A stretch of DNA of 5,584 nt, from assembly GCA_009703465.1 (NCBI GenBank), contig WLGC01000058.1, positions 1-5,584 on the forward strand. The letters are read 5' to 3'. The DNA is from Actinomycetota bacterium (GTDB lineage: Bacteria; Actinomycetota; Actinomycetes; Actinomycetales; Microbacteriaceae). Positions 1 to 5,584 of this stretch are shown here, piece after piece (position 1 is the first letter of the stretch; every line of letters starts with the position of its first letter). The position numbers and the translations under genes are program-made. The notes beneath the pieces are model-generated. The model was not told where the DNA came from. It saw only the letters and a list, made by a program, of their open reading frames with translations, and ran no database searches.

Positions 1-215
1 ACGCCGGCTTTAGCAAGTTCAGCGACCTGAGCTTGGTAGCCCTCACCCTTTGCAAGAGCTCCCGCAAAAATTGTTGGGTTTGTGGTCACGCCAACAACAG
101 ATCGGGTCTGGATTAGCTCAACTAGGTTGCCAGAAACAATTCTTGATCTTGATAGATCGTCAAGCCAGATGCTGACACCGTTTTTTGAGAGAGTAGCTAG
201 GGGAGAGGTGTTCAT
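1..215 (-). CDS. tal: Transaldolase, N-terminal part (cut by left window edge)
   Basis: Transaldolase moves a dihydroxyacetone unit from sedoheptulose 7-phosphate to glyceraldehyde 3-phosphate in the cytoplasmic non-oxidative pentose phosphate pathway. Only the first 71 codons plus two bases are present. Starting from ATG at 215-213 the protein reads [20 protein letters not shown], followed by the LSRSRI segment. It carries the family's N-terminal signatures: IWLDDLSR at residues 16-23, whose Asp20 should be the conserved barrel aspartate, and GVTTNPTIF at residues 42-50. The start fits the usual N-terminus of actinobacterial transaldolases. The upstream Shine-Dalgarno is weak (GAAAG about 6 bases before ATG), and the gene begins 28 bases after the tkt stop, so it is probably expressed from the tkt transcript. 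In related actinobacteria zwf and opcA commonly follow; that part is outside the window. The missing C-terminal part includes the Schiff-base lysine, so that residue cannot be checked here. Confidence 0.95.
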   Translation of the reverse strand, partial: MNTSPLATLSKNGVSIWLDDLSRSRIVSGNLVELIQTRSVVGVTTNPTIFAGALAKGEGYQAQVAELAKAG

Positions 216-243
216 AGTTTCTTTCGATTCGTGAGTAAGTTGA

Positions 244-2337
244 TTAATTATTTTTTATTGCTTGCTTGGCCGCCAGAACCACAGATTCGGTGGTCATGCC
301 AAACTCACGAAACAGAGTTTTGTAGTCGGCAGAGGCTCCGAAGTGCTCAATTGAGACGCTAACGCCCTGAGCGCCAATGTATTTAGACCAGCCAAGAGAT
401 AGTCCGGCTTCTACGGAAACCCTTGCGGTGACCGATTTAGGTAGCACTTGATCTTTGTAAGAATCTGATTGCTCTTCAAACCACTCGAGGCAAGGTGCTG
501 AGACAACTCTGGTAGCGATTCCCTCTGCTTCAAGAATTTTTCTTGCTGCAACGGCAAGCTGTACCTCAGAACCGGTAGCAATGAGAATAACCTGCGGTTG
601 CTGTGACTTTGCATCTATCAATGTGTAGGCACCTTTTGAAGTCAGCTCAGCACCGGCGATGACTGTTCCAGTTTCGTCTTTCTCGCCACGACTGAATACT
701 GGAATGTTTTGTCTGGTCAGAGCTATTCCAGCAGGATTGCTTCTTCGTTCAAGAATTGTTTTCCAAGCAAATGAAACCTCATTGGCGTCACCTGGGCGGA
801 CAATGTCAAGATTTGGAATCGCTCTCAGAGTTGCTAGTTGCTCAACTGGCTGGTGGGTAGGACCATCTTCACCGAGTGCAACTGAGTCGTGAGTCCAAAC
901 AAAAATTGATGGAACCCTCATCAATGCAGCTAATCGAACTGCAGGGCGCATGTAATCGCTAAAAATAAGGAATGTTCCGCCAAATGCACGAGTTTTTCCG
1001 TGAAGAGCGATTCCGTTAAGAATTGCGCCCATCGCGTGTTCTCTAATTCCAAAGTGCAGGACACGGCCGTACTTATCTCCAGACCACTCGTGAGTAGACC
1101 ACTCAGCCGGAATAAATGATTTGGCACCCTCGATGGTTGTGTTGTTTGATTCTGCGAGGTCAGCTGAGCCACCCCAAAGCTCTGGCATTATCTTGGCTAT
1201 CGCATTGATAACTTTCCCAGAAGCCGCTCGAGTTGAGACTTCTTTGTCGCTTTCGAATACTGGAAGAGCTGCAGCTAGTCCTTCTGGGGTCTTGCCACTC
1301 TGCACCCGATCAAAAAGTTGTTTTGCATCAGCGTTCTTCGCTGCCCAAGAATCGAAGTTCTCTTGCCACTGCGAACGTTCCTTGGCAGCTTTTTCGCTGA
1401 AAGAGCGGGTGTGCTTGATTACTTCGTCAGAAACTTCAAATGTTTTTTCTGGATCAAAACCCAAAGCGACTTTTAATCCCGCGAGCTCTTCGGCTCCAAG
1501 AGCAGATCCATGAATTTTTCCGGTGTTTTGCTTCTTCGGAGAAGGCCAGCCAATGATTGTGCGCAGCGTAATCAGCGACGGCTTATCGGTAACTTTCTTT
1601 GCTGCCTGAATAGCACTGTAAAGCTCTTCGAGGTCTTCAACGTAGTTGCCGGTTTTCTTCCAGTCAACAGTCTGGGTGTGCCAACCGTAGGACTCATATC
1701 GAGCAGATAGATCTTCTGTAAATGAGATGTTTGTGTCATCTTCAATTGAAATTTGATTTGAGTCGTAGATAACAACTAGGTTGCCAAGTTTCTGGTGCCC
1801 AGCAAGTGAAGCGGCCTCAGCGGTGACACCTTCCTGCATATCACCGTCGCCGGCAATGACGTAGATGAAGTGATCGAAAGGTGACTGGCCTTGGGCGGCT
1901 TCAGGGTCATACAGTCCACGCTCAAATCTTGCAGAGTATGCAAATCCAGTTGCCGAGGCAAGGCCCTGCCCAAGCGGTCCGGTGGTAATCTCAACACCCT
2001 TGGTGTGTCCGTATTCTGGGTGTCCTGGAGTGGCTGAATCCCAAGTGCGCAGTGCCTTGATGTCGTCTAGTTCAAGACCGTAGCCGTGCAAGTAAAGCTG
2101 GTTATAGATAGTAAGAGAACTGTGTCCTACTGAAAGTATGAAGCGGTCTCGACCAACCCAGCGATCATCGCTTGGGTCGTGCCGCATCACCTTATTGAAT
2201 AGCAGATACGCAACTGGCGCCAGGCTGATTGCCGTTCCAGGGTGACCGTTCCCAACTTTCTCAACTGCGTCAGCAGCAAGCACTCTGGCTGTGTCAACTG
2301 CTTTTGAATCTAATGGGCTCCAGTTAAGACCTGACAA
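244..2337 (-). CDS. tkt: Transketolase
   Basis: Thiamine-diphosphate-dependent transketolase transfers two-carbon ketol units between sugar phosphates in the pentose phosphate pathway and is cytoplasmic. The 697-residue product has the usual full actinobacterial length. Visible landmarks are: His32 in GNGHPGT; His72 in SVGHSS; GPLGQG at 120-125; the ThDP/Mg motif beginning GDGDMQEG at 163 and ending at Asn194; His276 in KIHGSALG; the SADL motif at 391-394; the catalytic glutamate Glu433 in GIREHAMG; and [20 protein letters not shown], with substrate-binding His483, Asp491 and His495. The domain order (PP, Pyr, C-terminal) is intact. The start is TTG at 2337-2335. An in-frame TAG lies at 2349-2347, there is no other start between, and the next Met is residue 51, beyond His32. 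AGGAGA sits 5 bases upstream. The gene ends in TAA, 28 bases before tal, which suggests a tkt-tal operon. It is divergent from ctaB, as is usual in actinobacteria. Confidence 0.98.
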   Translation of the reverse strand: MSGLNWSPLDSKAVDTARVLAADAVEKVGNGHPGTAISLAPVAYLLFNKVMRHDPSDDRWVGRDRFILSVGHSSLTIYNQLYLHGYGLELDDIKALRTWDSATPGHPEYGHTKGVEITTGPLGQGLASATGFAYSARFERGLYDPEAAQGQSPFDHFIYVIAGDGDMQEGVTAEAASLAGHQKLGNLVVIYDSNQISIEDDTNISFTEDLSARYESYGWHTQTVDWKKTGNYVEDLEELYSAIQAAKKVTDKPSLITLRTIIGWPSPKKQNTGKIHGSALGAEELAGLKVALGFDPEKTFEVSDEVIKHTRSFSEKAAKERSQWQENFDSWAAKNADAKQLFDRVQSGKTPEGLAAALPVFESDKEVSTRAASGKVINAIAKIMPELWGGSADLAESNNTTIEGAKSFIPAEWSTHEWSGDKYGRVLHFGIREHAMGAILNGIALHGKTRAFGGTFLIFSDYMRPAVRLAALMRVPSIFVWTHDSVALGEDGPTHQPVEQLATLRAIPNLDIVRPGDANEVSFAWKTILERRSNPAGIALTRQNIPVFSRGEKDETGTVIAGAELTSKGAYTLIDAKSQQPQVILIATGSEVQLAVAARKILEAEGIATRVVSAPCLEWFEEQSDSYKDQVLPKSVTARVSVEAGLSLGWSKYIGAQGVSVSIEHFGASADYKTLFREFGMTTESVVLAAKQAIKNN

Positions 2338-2342
2338 GAGTT

Positions 2343-2348
2343 TCTCCT
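2343..2348 (-). promoter_or_regulatory. Shine-Dalgarno AGGAGA that fixes the TTG start of tkt
   Basis: Read on the minus strand, AGGAGA is followed by five bases (AACTC) and then TTG. Its first bases overlap an in-frame TAG at 2349-2347, so translation of tkt cannot begin farther upstream. This makes TTG the only reasonable start. The match to the anti-Shine-Dalgarno is strong, and may compensate for the weak start codon. Confidence 0.8.
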
Positions 2349-2375
2349 ATTTATGTGACCGGGAATAAAACTGAG

Positions 2376-2391
2376 TCGGCGCCCTTGCCGA
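2376..2391 (-). other. Small hairpin in the presumed tkt 5' leader
   Basis: TCGGC and GCCGA form a perfect 5-bp stem around a 6-base loop, about 40-55 bases upstream of the tkt start codon. On the minus strand it is followed after a few bases by GTTTTATT, a poor U-rich run. It could be a leader structure, but a stem this short arises readily by chance. I see no leader peptide or recognisable riboswitch to go with it. Confidence 0.2.
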
Positions 2392-2419
2392 AATCTCTAA
2401 GGCCGAGTTGACCAAGATT

Positions 2420-2449
2420 TTTATCTCTGAGGCGAGTCTACACGTCCAA
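2420..2449 (-). promoter_or_regulatory. Candidate tkt promoter (weak)
   Basis: On the minus strand TTGGAC (2449-2444) lies 18 bases before GATAAA (2425-2420). These match 3 of 6 and 4 of 6 bases of the housekeeping -35 and -10 consensus. An alternative -10, TAGACT at 2440-2435, fits the actinobacterial TAnnnT pattern but has no convincing -35. Either would give a leader of roughly 75-90 bases before the tkt TTG. I cannot choose between them from sequence alone. Confidence 0.3.
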
Positions 2450-2471
2450 CTATTTCCTTTAGCGGTGGCGA

Positions 2472-2499
2472 TTGGGCGAGTAATTTCACCATTTAGACT
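2472..2499 (+). promoter_or_regulatory. Candidate ctaB promoter giving a leaderless mRNA
   Basis: TTGGGC (2472-2477) and TAGACT (2494-2499) are separated by 16 bases. The -10 box fits the TAnnnT pattern of actinobacterial housekeeping promoters. Eight bases separate its last T from the ATG of ctaB at 2508, so transcription would start at or within two bases of the A of the start codon. No Shine-Dalgarno is visible before that ATG, which agrees with leaderless initiation, a frequent mode in actinobacteria. The start-site prediction is inference. Confidence 0.5.
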
Positions 2500-2507
2500 T
2501 GTATCAA

Positions 2508-3443
2508 ATGTCGAATTCCACCCTTTCCGGATCTGCCAAAGCCCAGCCAACGGCCACACCGCCTCTGCGCAAACTAAAGGCCTATTTGGCACTTACAAAA
2601 CCACGGGTGATTGAGCTTCTACTAATCACTACGGTTCCGGCCATGGTTTTGGCGGCCAATGGACTTCCGGATTTTTGGCTTGTTCTGGCAACGCTTATCG
2701 GTGGGGCATTCAGCGCCGGGAGCGCGAATGCATTCAATTGCTACATAGACGCCGACATAGACAAAATTATGGGCCGAACCAAAAATCGTCCGCTAGTTAC
2801 CGGCGACCTTACCGGCAGAGAGGCGCTCTGGTTCTCTTGGCTGATTGGCATAGTCTCAGTTTTCTGGCTTGGCCTAACCGTTAACTGGATTGCCTCTGGC
2901 ATATCCTTGGCTGCACTTCTGTTTTATGTCTTTATCTACACCCTGGGCCTGAAACGCAAAACTCCGCAGAACATTGTTTGGGGAGGAGCAGCTGGCGCTG
3001 CACCGGTTCTGATTGGCTGGGCCGCGGTTACCGGGAGCGTTTCCTGGCCAGCGATTGTCATGTTCTTGATTGTTTTTCTTTGGACGCCGCCGCACTATTG
3101 GCCGTTATCTGTAAAATATCAATCCGATTATGAATTAGCCAAAGTTCCGATGCTTCCGGTTGTGCGTGGAACAAAGACGGTAGTCCAGCAGATTCTTATC
3201 TACGCATGGGCGGTTGCGGCAGCAAGTTTGTTATTGATTCCAGTTGCTGGGATGGGGTTGACCTATGCAATCACCGCATTTGTAGTTAGTGCCTGGTTTA
3301 TTGCAGCGGCCTATCGAATGTATAAAGAGGGAATGGCGGGTGAGCTAAAGGCGCCGATGAAGCTTTTCCATCTATCTAACCTTCATCTCACTGCGCTTTT
3401 TATAGCCATTGCTCTAGATCCATTGGTTAGAAATCTTCTTTAG
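2508..3443 (+). CDS. ctaB: Protoheme IX farnesyltransferase (heme O synthase)
   Basis: CtaB is a polytopic membrane prenyltransferase of the UbiA family. It adds a farnesyl group to heme b to make heme O, the precursor of heme A for cytochrome c oxidase. Starting at ATG 2508 it has 311 residues, typical for the family. It begins with a short polar N-terminus and LTKPRVIELLLITTVPAM (29-46). The first Asp-rich motif is N77-C-Y-I-D81-A-D-I-D85 followed by RTKNRPL (90-96). KRKTPQNIVWGGAAGAAP (149-166) and WTPPHYWPLSVKY (192-204) come next, with the second Asp motif at D207-Y and PMLPVV (214-219). About eight or nine hydrophobic segments follow the family pattern. A TTG three codons upstream (2499) would add MYQ, but it lies on the putative -10 box, so ATG is preferred. 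The gene is divergent from tkt and convergent with phrB, with the stop codons 5 bases apart. Confidence 0.97.
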   Translation: MSNSTLSGSAKAQPTATPPLRKLKAYLALTKPRVIELLLITTVPAMVLAANGLPDFWLVLATLIGGAFSAGSANAFNCYIDADIDKIMGRTKNRPLVTGDLTGREALWFSWLIGIVSVFWLGLTVNWIASGISLAALLFYVFIYTLGLKRKTPQNIVWGGAAGAAPVLIGWAAVTGSVSWPAIVMFLIVFLWTPPHYWPLSVKYQSDYELAKVPMLPVVRGTKTVVQQILIYAWAVAAASLLLIPVAGMGLTYAITAFVVSAWFIAAAYRMYKEGMAGELKAPMKLFHLSNLHLTALFIAIALDPLVRNLL

Positions 3444-3448
3444 CTATT

Positions 3449-4825
3449 TTATTGCCCTTTGATTTCGGCTAGCCGTGCTAGCGATTCATCTCTTTCTTGC
3501 GAGTGATCAACTATTCGCTTCGAGTATCCAGCCGCATAGCCCTCACTGTGATCCCAAGGTTCATGAACTTGTGAGTTTGGAAGATGTGCAAGCTCGGGTA
3601 CGTATTTTCTTACGTAGTCGCCGTTAGGGTCAAATTTAAGCCCCTGCAGCACAGGGTTAAAGATCCTGAAGTATGGACTGGCATCAGTGCCGCACCCAGC
3701 AGTCCACTGCCAGCCATGAGCATTTGAGGCCGGATCAAAATCAGTGAGGTTATCTTCAAACCATTTTGCTCCGAGTTGCCATTCCAGATGTAAATCTTTC
3801 ACCAAAAACGAAGCAACAATCATGCGAACCCTGTTGTGCATCCACCCGGTTTGAGTCAATTGCCGCATCCCTGCATCAACCATTGGATAACCAGTGTTTC
3901 CCGTTTTCCAAGCTGAGAGTTTCTTTTCGGCACTAGGACCAGTGTCGTATCGCATCAGTGCGTAGCGCTGATCGTAGTAATCGCTGGTGGTATGTGGATT
4001 ATGCCAAAGGACATCCGCATAAAACTCTCGCCAGGCTATCTCTTTTCTAAAAACGGTTACACCGTCTGAGTCCGAGTCAAACGGCTCTAGCTGGGCAAGC
4101 AGTGTCCTTGGATGAATCTCGCCATGAGCCAAAGCGTGACTCAAGTTCGAGGTTCCACTTAGGTCGGCACGGTTTCTTATGTCGTGGTATTCATTAAGCG
4201 CACGTTTCTTAAATGAATTAAAAGTCTTGGTAGCATAGTCCTCACCAGCTCTAATCTTGAACGGCAAATCTCCTGAAATCTTTGGTAACTCCACAGACGG
4301 CACAGACTTGCTCCAACTAAAATCTTTTTTAAGTTTTACTGGCGACTCCCAACCAAATTTCACCCAGTTGTTATAGAACGGGGTATAAACCCGATATGGC
4401 AGTCCGTCATCCTTGGTGACGGAACCTGGCGCAACGGCATAGTAACTGTCATCAAGCTGCAGGAAGACATTTATCTTTTTAAGAGCTAGCCCAACTTCGT
4501 TCTGTTCGGCAATTCCATCGGGATCAAAGGATCGCGTGGCGTGCACAGTTGCCACCCCAGTCGCTGAAGCCACATCTACGATTTCCTTTGCTACGTTTCC
4601 GTAGCGCCTCACCAAGTTTCCATCCATTGAACGATCAAGTGCGCTTAGTGACTCAACTAGTGAGGCTTGCCTTATTGGTAGAAGCTTTTGGAAACTAATT
4701 TTATTTATTGGATAGATTCCAGTGACAAGCTTGTCGCCATCGGTAATTGCTCCGGATATGGCGTGATTAAGGGCAACATTATCCTGCAGGCGAAGATCTC
4801 GTCTAAACCAGAAAACTCTCGCCAT
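3449..4825 (-). CDS. phrB: Class I deoxyribodipyrimidine photo-lyase (DNA photolyase)
   Basis: This FAD enzyme uses blue/near-UV light to split UV-induced pyrimidine dimers in DNA. The 458 residues are typical for class I CPD photolyases. The N-terminal antenna-binding Rossmann domain opens with VFWFRRDLRLQDN (4-16). The FAD-binding helical domain includes GTSNLSHALAHGEIHPRTLL (224-243), EIAWREFYADVLWHNP (262-277), TGYPMVDAGMRQLTQTGWMH (311-330) then NRVRMIVASFLVKDLHLEW (331-349), and SNAHGWQW (367-374) with GTDASPYFRIFNP (379-391). Asn368 aligns with the flavin-N5 asparagine of the E. coli enzyme. Trp372 and Trp349 align with the proximal and middle electron-transfer tryptophans, but the distal one appears missing. 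The second chromophore cannot be identified by eye. ATG at 4825 is one base after the ctaA stop (TAGCATG), with a weak GGCGGA Shine-Dalgarno 5 bases upstream. This suggests translational coupling to ctaA. A cryptochrome role is less likely because the CPD-contact residues are kept (Glu262, Trp265, Trp374). Confidence 0.95.
   Translation of the reverse strand: MARVFWFRRDLRLQDNVALNHAISGAITDGDKLVTGIYPINKISFQKLLPIRQASLVESLSALDRSMDGNLVRRYGNVAKEIVDVASATGVATVHATRSFDPDGIAEQNEVGLALKKINVFLQLDDSYYAVAPGSVTKDDGLPYRVYTPFYNNWVKFGWESPVKLKKDFSWSKSVPSVELPKISGDLPFKIRAGEDYATKTFNSFKKRALNEYHDIRNRADLSGTSNLSHALAHGEIHPRTLLAQLEPFDSDSDGVTVFRKEIAWREFYADVLWHNPHTTSDYYDQRYALMRYDTGPSAEKKLSAWKTGNTGYPMVDAGMRQLTQTGWMHNRVRMIVASFLVKDLHLEWQLGAKWFEDNLTDFDPASNAHGWQWTAGCGTDASPYFRIFNPVLQGLKFDPNGDYVRKYVPELAHLPNSQVHEPWDHSEGYAAGYSKRIVDHSQERDESLARLAEIKGQ
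3468..3482. repeat. Palindromic hairpin GCTAGC-CGT-GCTAGC at convergent gene ends
   Basis: Two copies of the palindrome GCTAGC are separated by three bases, so a 6-bp hairpin can form in RNA from either strand. The first copy also sits inside a perfect 10-base palindrome, CGGCTAGCCG (3466-3475). It lies inside the last codons of phrB, about 25 bases past the ctaB stop. It could help end ctaB transcription, but no U-run follows it on either strand, so a classical intrinsic terminator is not supported. No better terminator is visible in the 5-base gap between the stop codons. Confidence 0.3.
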
Positions 4826-4826
4826 G

Positions 4827-5584
4827 CTAATCCGCCCGAATAGTTTTTCCGCGTATTGCCAACCACTGGAATGTGATTAAGGCACTGAGTACAGCTGCAC
4901 CAAGCATGTGGAATGTCACCAAAATAGCCGGCACACCAAGCCGCGACTGAACAATGCCAATTACAGCTTGAGCAAGCGTCACGCTGACTAATAGAGCGCT
5001 GACCTTCCACTGATAGCTGCGATTCTTTGATTCTTTATCGCGCCTTTGAATCAAGGCAAATTGAATCAGAGCAAGAAGAAGCATGAGGTATCCGGGATAG
5101 CTGTGAAAATGCTGCCAAAGCTCAAGATCTAGCCCGTTCCTAATACTGTTTGCATCACCCGAGTGCGGTCCAGCTCCGGTGACCAGAACGCCGATCAAAA
5201 TTGTCACGGCACCGATGATGGCAAGTGGTGTCGCGGTTGCGTAAATTGCCTGCGAAACAGGGACATGAATCGGAGGAAGCGCTCGGAAAACTAGCAGTGC
5301 GGCCAAAGCGATAAGAAATGAGCTTAGTACAAAGTGGGCGCCAACCAACCATGGGTTTAGGTCTGTAAGAACTGTAATGCCACCTAGGATGGCCTGGGCG
5401 GGTATTCCAAGGCCGAGAAGGAAAGCTGGAAGAACCAAACCTCGACGAAGTTTTTTTCCAAGAGCTAGCACGGTAATAAAGGTAAGTAGGGCAATGAGTG
5501 CAAGAACGAAGGTTAGAAGACGATTGCCAAACTCGATAATTCCGTGGATTCCCATTTCTGGAACAGTCACAAAAGACTCGTCAG
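4827..5584 (-). CDS. ctaA: Heme A synthase (N-terminus cut by right window edge)
   Basis: CtaA (COX15 family) is a membrane protein that oxidises the C8 methyl of heme O to the formyl of heme A. The reading frame stays open to the right edge. The codons before the GTG at 5570 read DESFV, which runs into TVPEMGIHGIIEFGNRLL, a familiar stretch following the first membrane segment. That GTG is therefore internal, and roughly 50-60 N-terminal residues with the first helix lie outside. Numbering from that GTG codon, about seven hydrophobic segments are seen (near 10-37, 45-67, 75-98, 110-133, 155-175, 188-208, 214-238). Candidate heme ligands are His79 (GAHFVLSS), His154 or His156 (LWQHFHSYPG) and His221 (TFHMLGAA). 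Glu13 in IIEFGNR matches the conserved acidic residue. TGAGPHSGD (131-139) is characteristic. The TAG stop is followed after one base by the phrB ATG. The product of the separate ctaB gene supplies its substrate. Confidence 0.96.
   Translation of the reverse strand, partial: DESFVTVPEMGIHGIIEFGNRLLTFVLALIALLTFITVLALGKKLRRGLVLPAFLLGLGIPAQAILGGITVLTDLNPWLVGAHFVLSSFLIALAALLVFRALPPIHVPVSQAIYATATPLAIIGAVTILIGVLVTGAGPHSGDANSIRNGLDLELWQHFHSYPGYLMLLLALIQFALIQRRDKESKNRSYQWKVSALLVSVTLAQAVIGIVQSRLGVPAILVTFHMLGAAVLSALITFQWLAIRGKTIRAD

Noticed and set aside
1121..1513. 130-codon open frame on the plus strand opposite tkt
   Set aside because: It lies fully antisense to a strongly conserved transketolase, shows no recognisable domain, and is expected as a shadow of the real frame.
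2349..2355. CATAAA-type -10 box just before tkt on the minus strand
   Set aside because: It would place the transcription start at the Shine-Dalgarno itself and has no -35 partner.
2499..2507. TTG start for ctaB adding three residues (MYQ)
   Set aside because: It has no Shine-Dalgarno and shares a base with the putative -10 box. The ATG at 2508 is better placed.
2408..2614. 68-codon plus-strand frame across the ctaB start
   Set aside because: It overlaps the ctaB 5' end in a different frame, lacks a ribosome binding site and has no recognisable content.
4705..5010. 101-codon minus-strand frame spanning the ctaA/phrB junction
   Set aside because: It overlaps two well-supported genes in another frame and resembles no protein family. 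Its existence only reflects the lack of stops in that frame.
4827..5570. A complete 247-residue ctaA beginning at GTG 5570
   Set aside because: The frame is open to the window edge, and the upstream codons DESFV continue a familiar CtaA sequence. A start there would lack the first membrane helix, so the gene is cut by the window and not short.
1..5584. Mobile element, CRISPR array, tRNA/rRNA or defence system
   Set aside because: I saw no transposase or integrase motifs, regularly spaced repeats or RNA gene signatures. The window is almost entirely filled by five recognised metabolic and repair genes.

Overview
The window looks like an ordinary chromosomal piece from a low-to-mid GC actinobacterium. 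The arrangement ctaA / ctaB divergent from tkt-tal is a well-known actinobacterial neighbourhood. The protein wording (for example the GIHGIIEFGNR motif of CtaA, the long ~700-residue transketolase, and the actinobacterial style of the photolyase C-terminus) fits that group. The base composition looks roughly balanced rather than strongly GC-rich. That recalls streamlined freshwater Microbacteriaceae (the Luna / Aquiluna / Rhodoluna type), but this placement is inference only.

Layout from left to right. Bases 1-215 (minus) hold the first 71 codons of transaldolase (tal), which runs off the left edge. Bases 244-2337 (minus) hold a complete transketolase (tkt) starting at a forced TTG codon with a strong Shine-Dalgarno. 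Bases 2338-2507 are a divergent intergenic region with promoters for tkt (minus) and ctaB (plus). Bases 2508-3443 (plus) hold a complete protoheme IX farnesyltransferase (ctaB), probably translated from a leaderless or nearly leaderless mRNA. Bases 3449-4825 (minus) hold a complete class I DNA photolyase (phrB), tail-to-tail with ctaB across only 5 bases. Bases 4827-5584 (minus) hold heme A synthase (ctaA). Its 5' end lies beyond the right edge, and its stop codon is one base from the phrB start.

How the genes work together. tkt and tal form the non-oxidative pentose phosphate pathway and are probably co-transcribed. CtaB converts heme b to heme O and CtaA converts heme O to heme A, the cofactor of aa3-type cytochrome c oxidase. 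The photolyase is a light-driven DNA repair enzyme apparently carried on the ctaA transcript and wedged between the two heme A genes.

I found no mobile element, CRISPR array, tRNA, rRNA or recognisable novel system. The points worth a second look are modest: the ctaA-phrB coupling, an apparently missing distal tryptophan in the photolyase electron-transfer chain, an Asn at a usual heme-ligand position in CtaA, the leaderless ctaB promoter, the forced TTG start of tkt, and a short palindromic hairpin at the convergent ctaB/phrB end.
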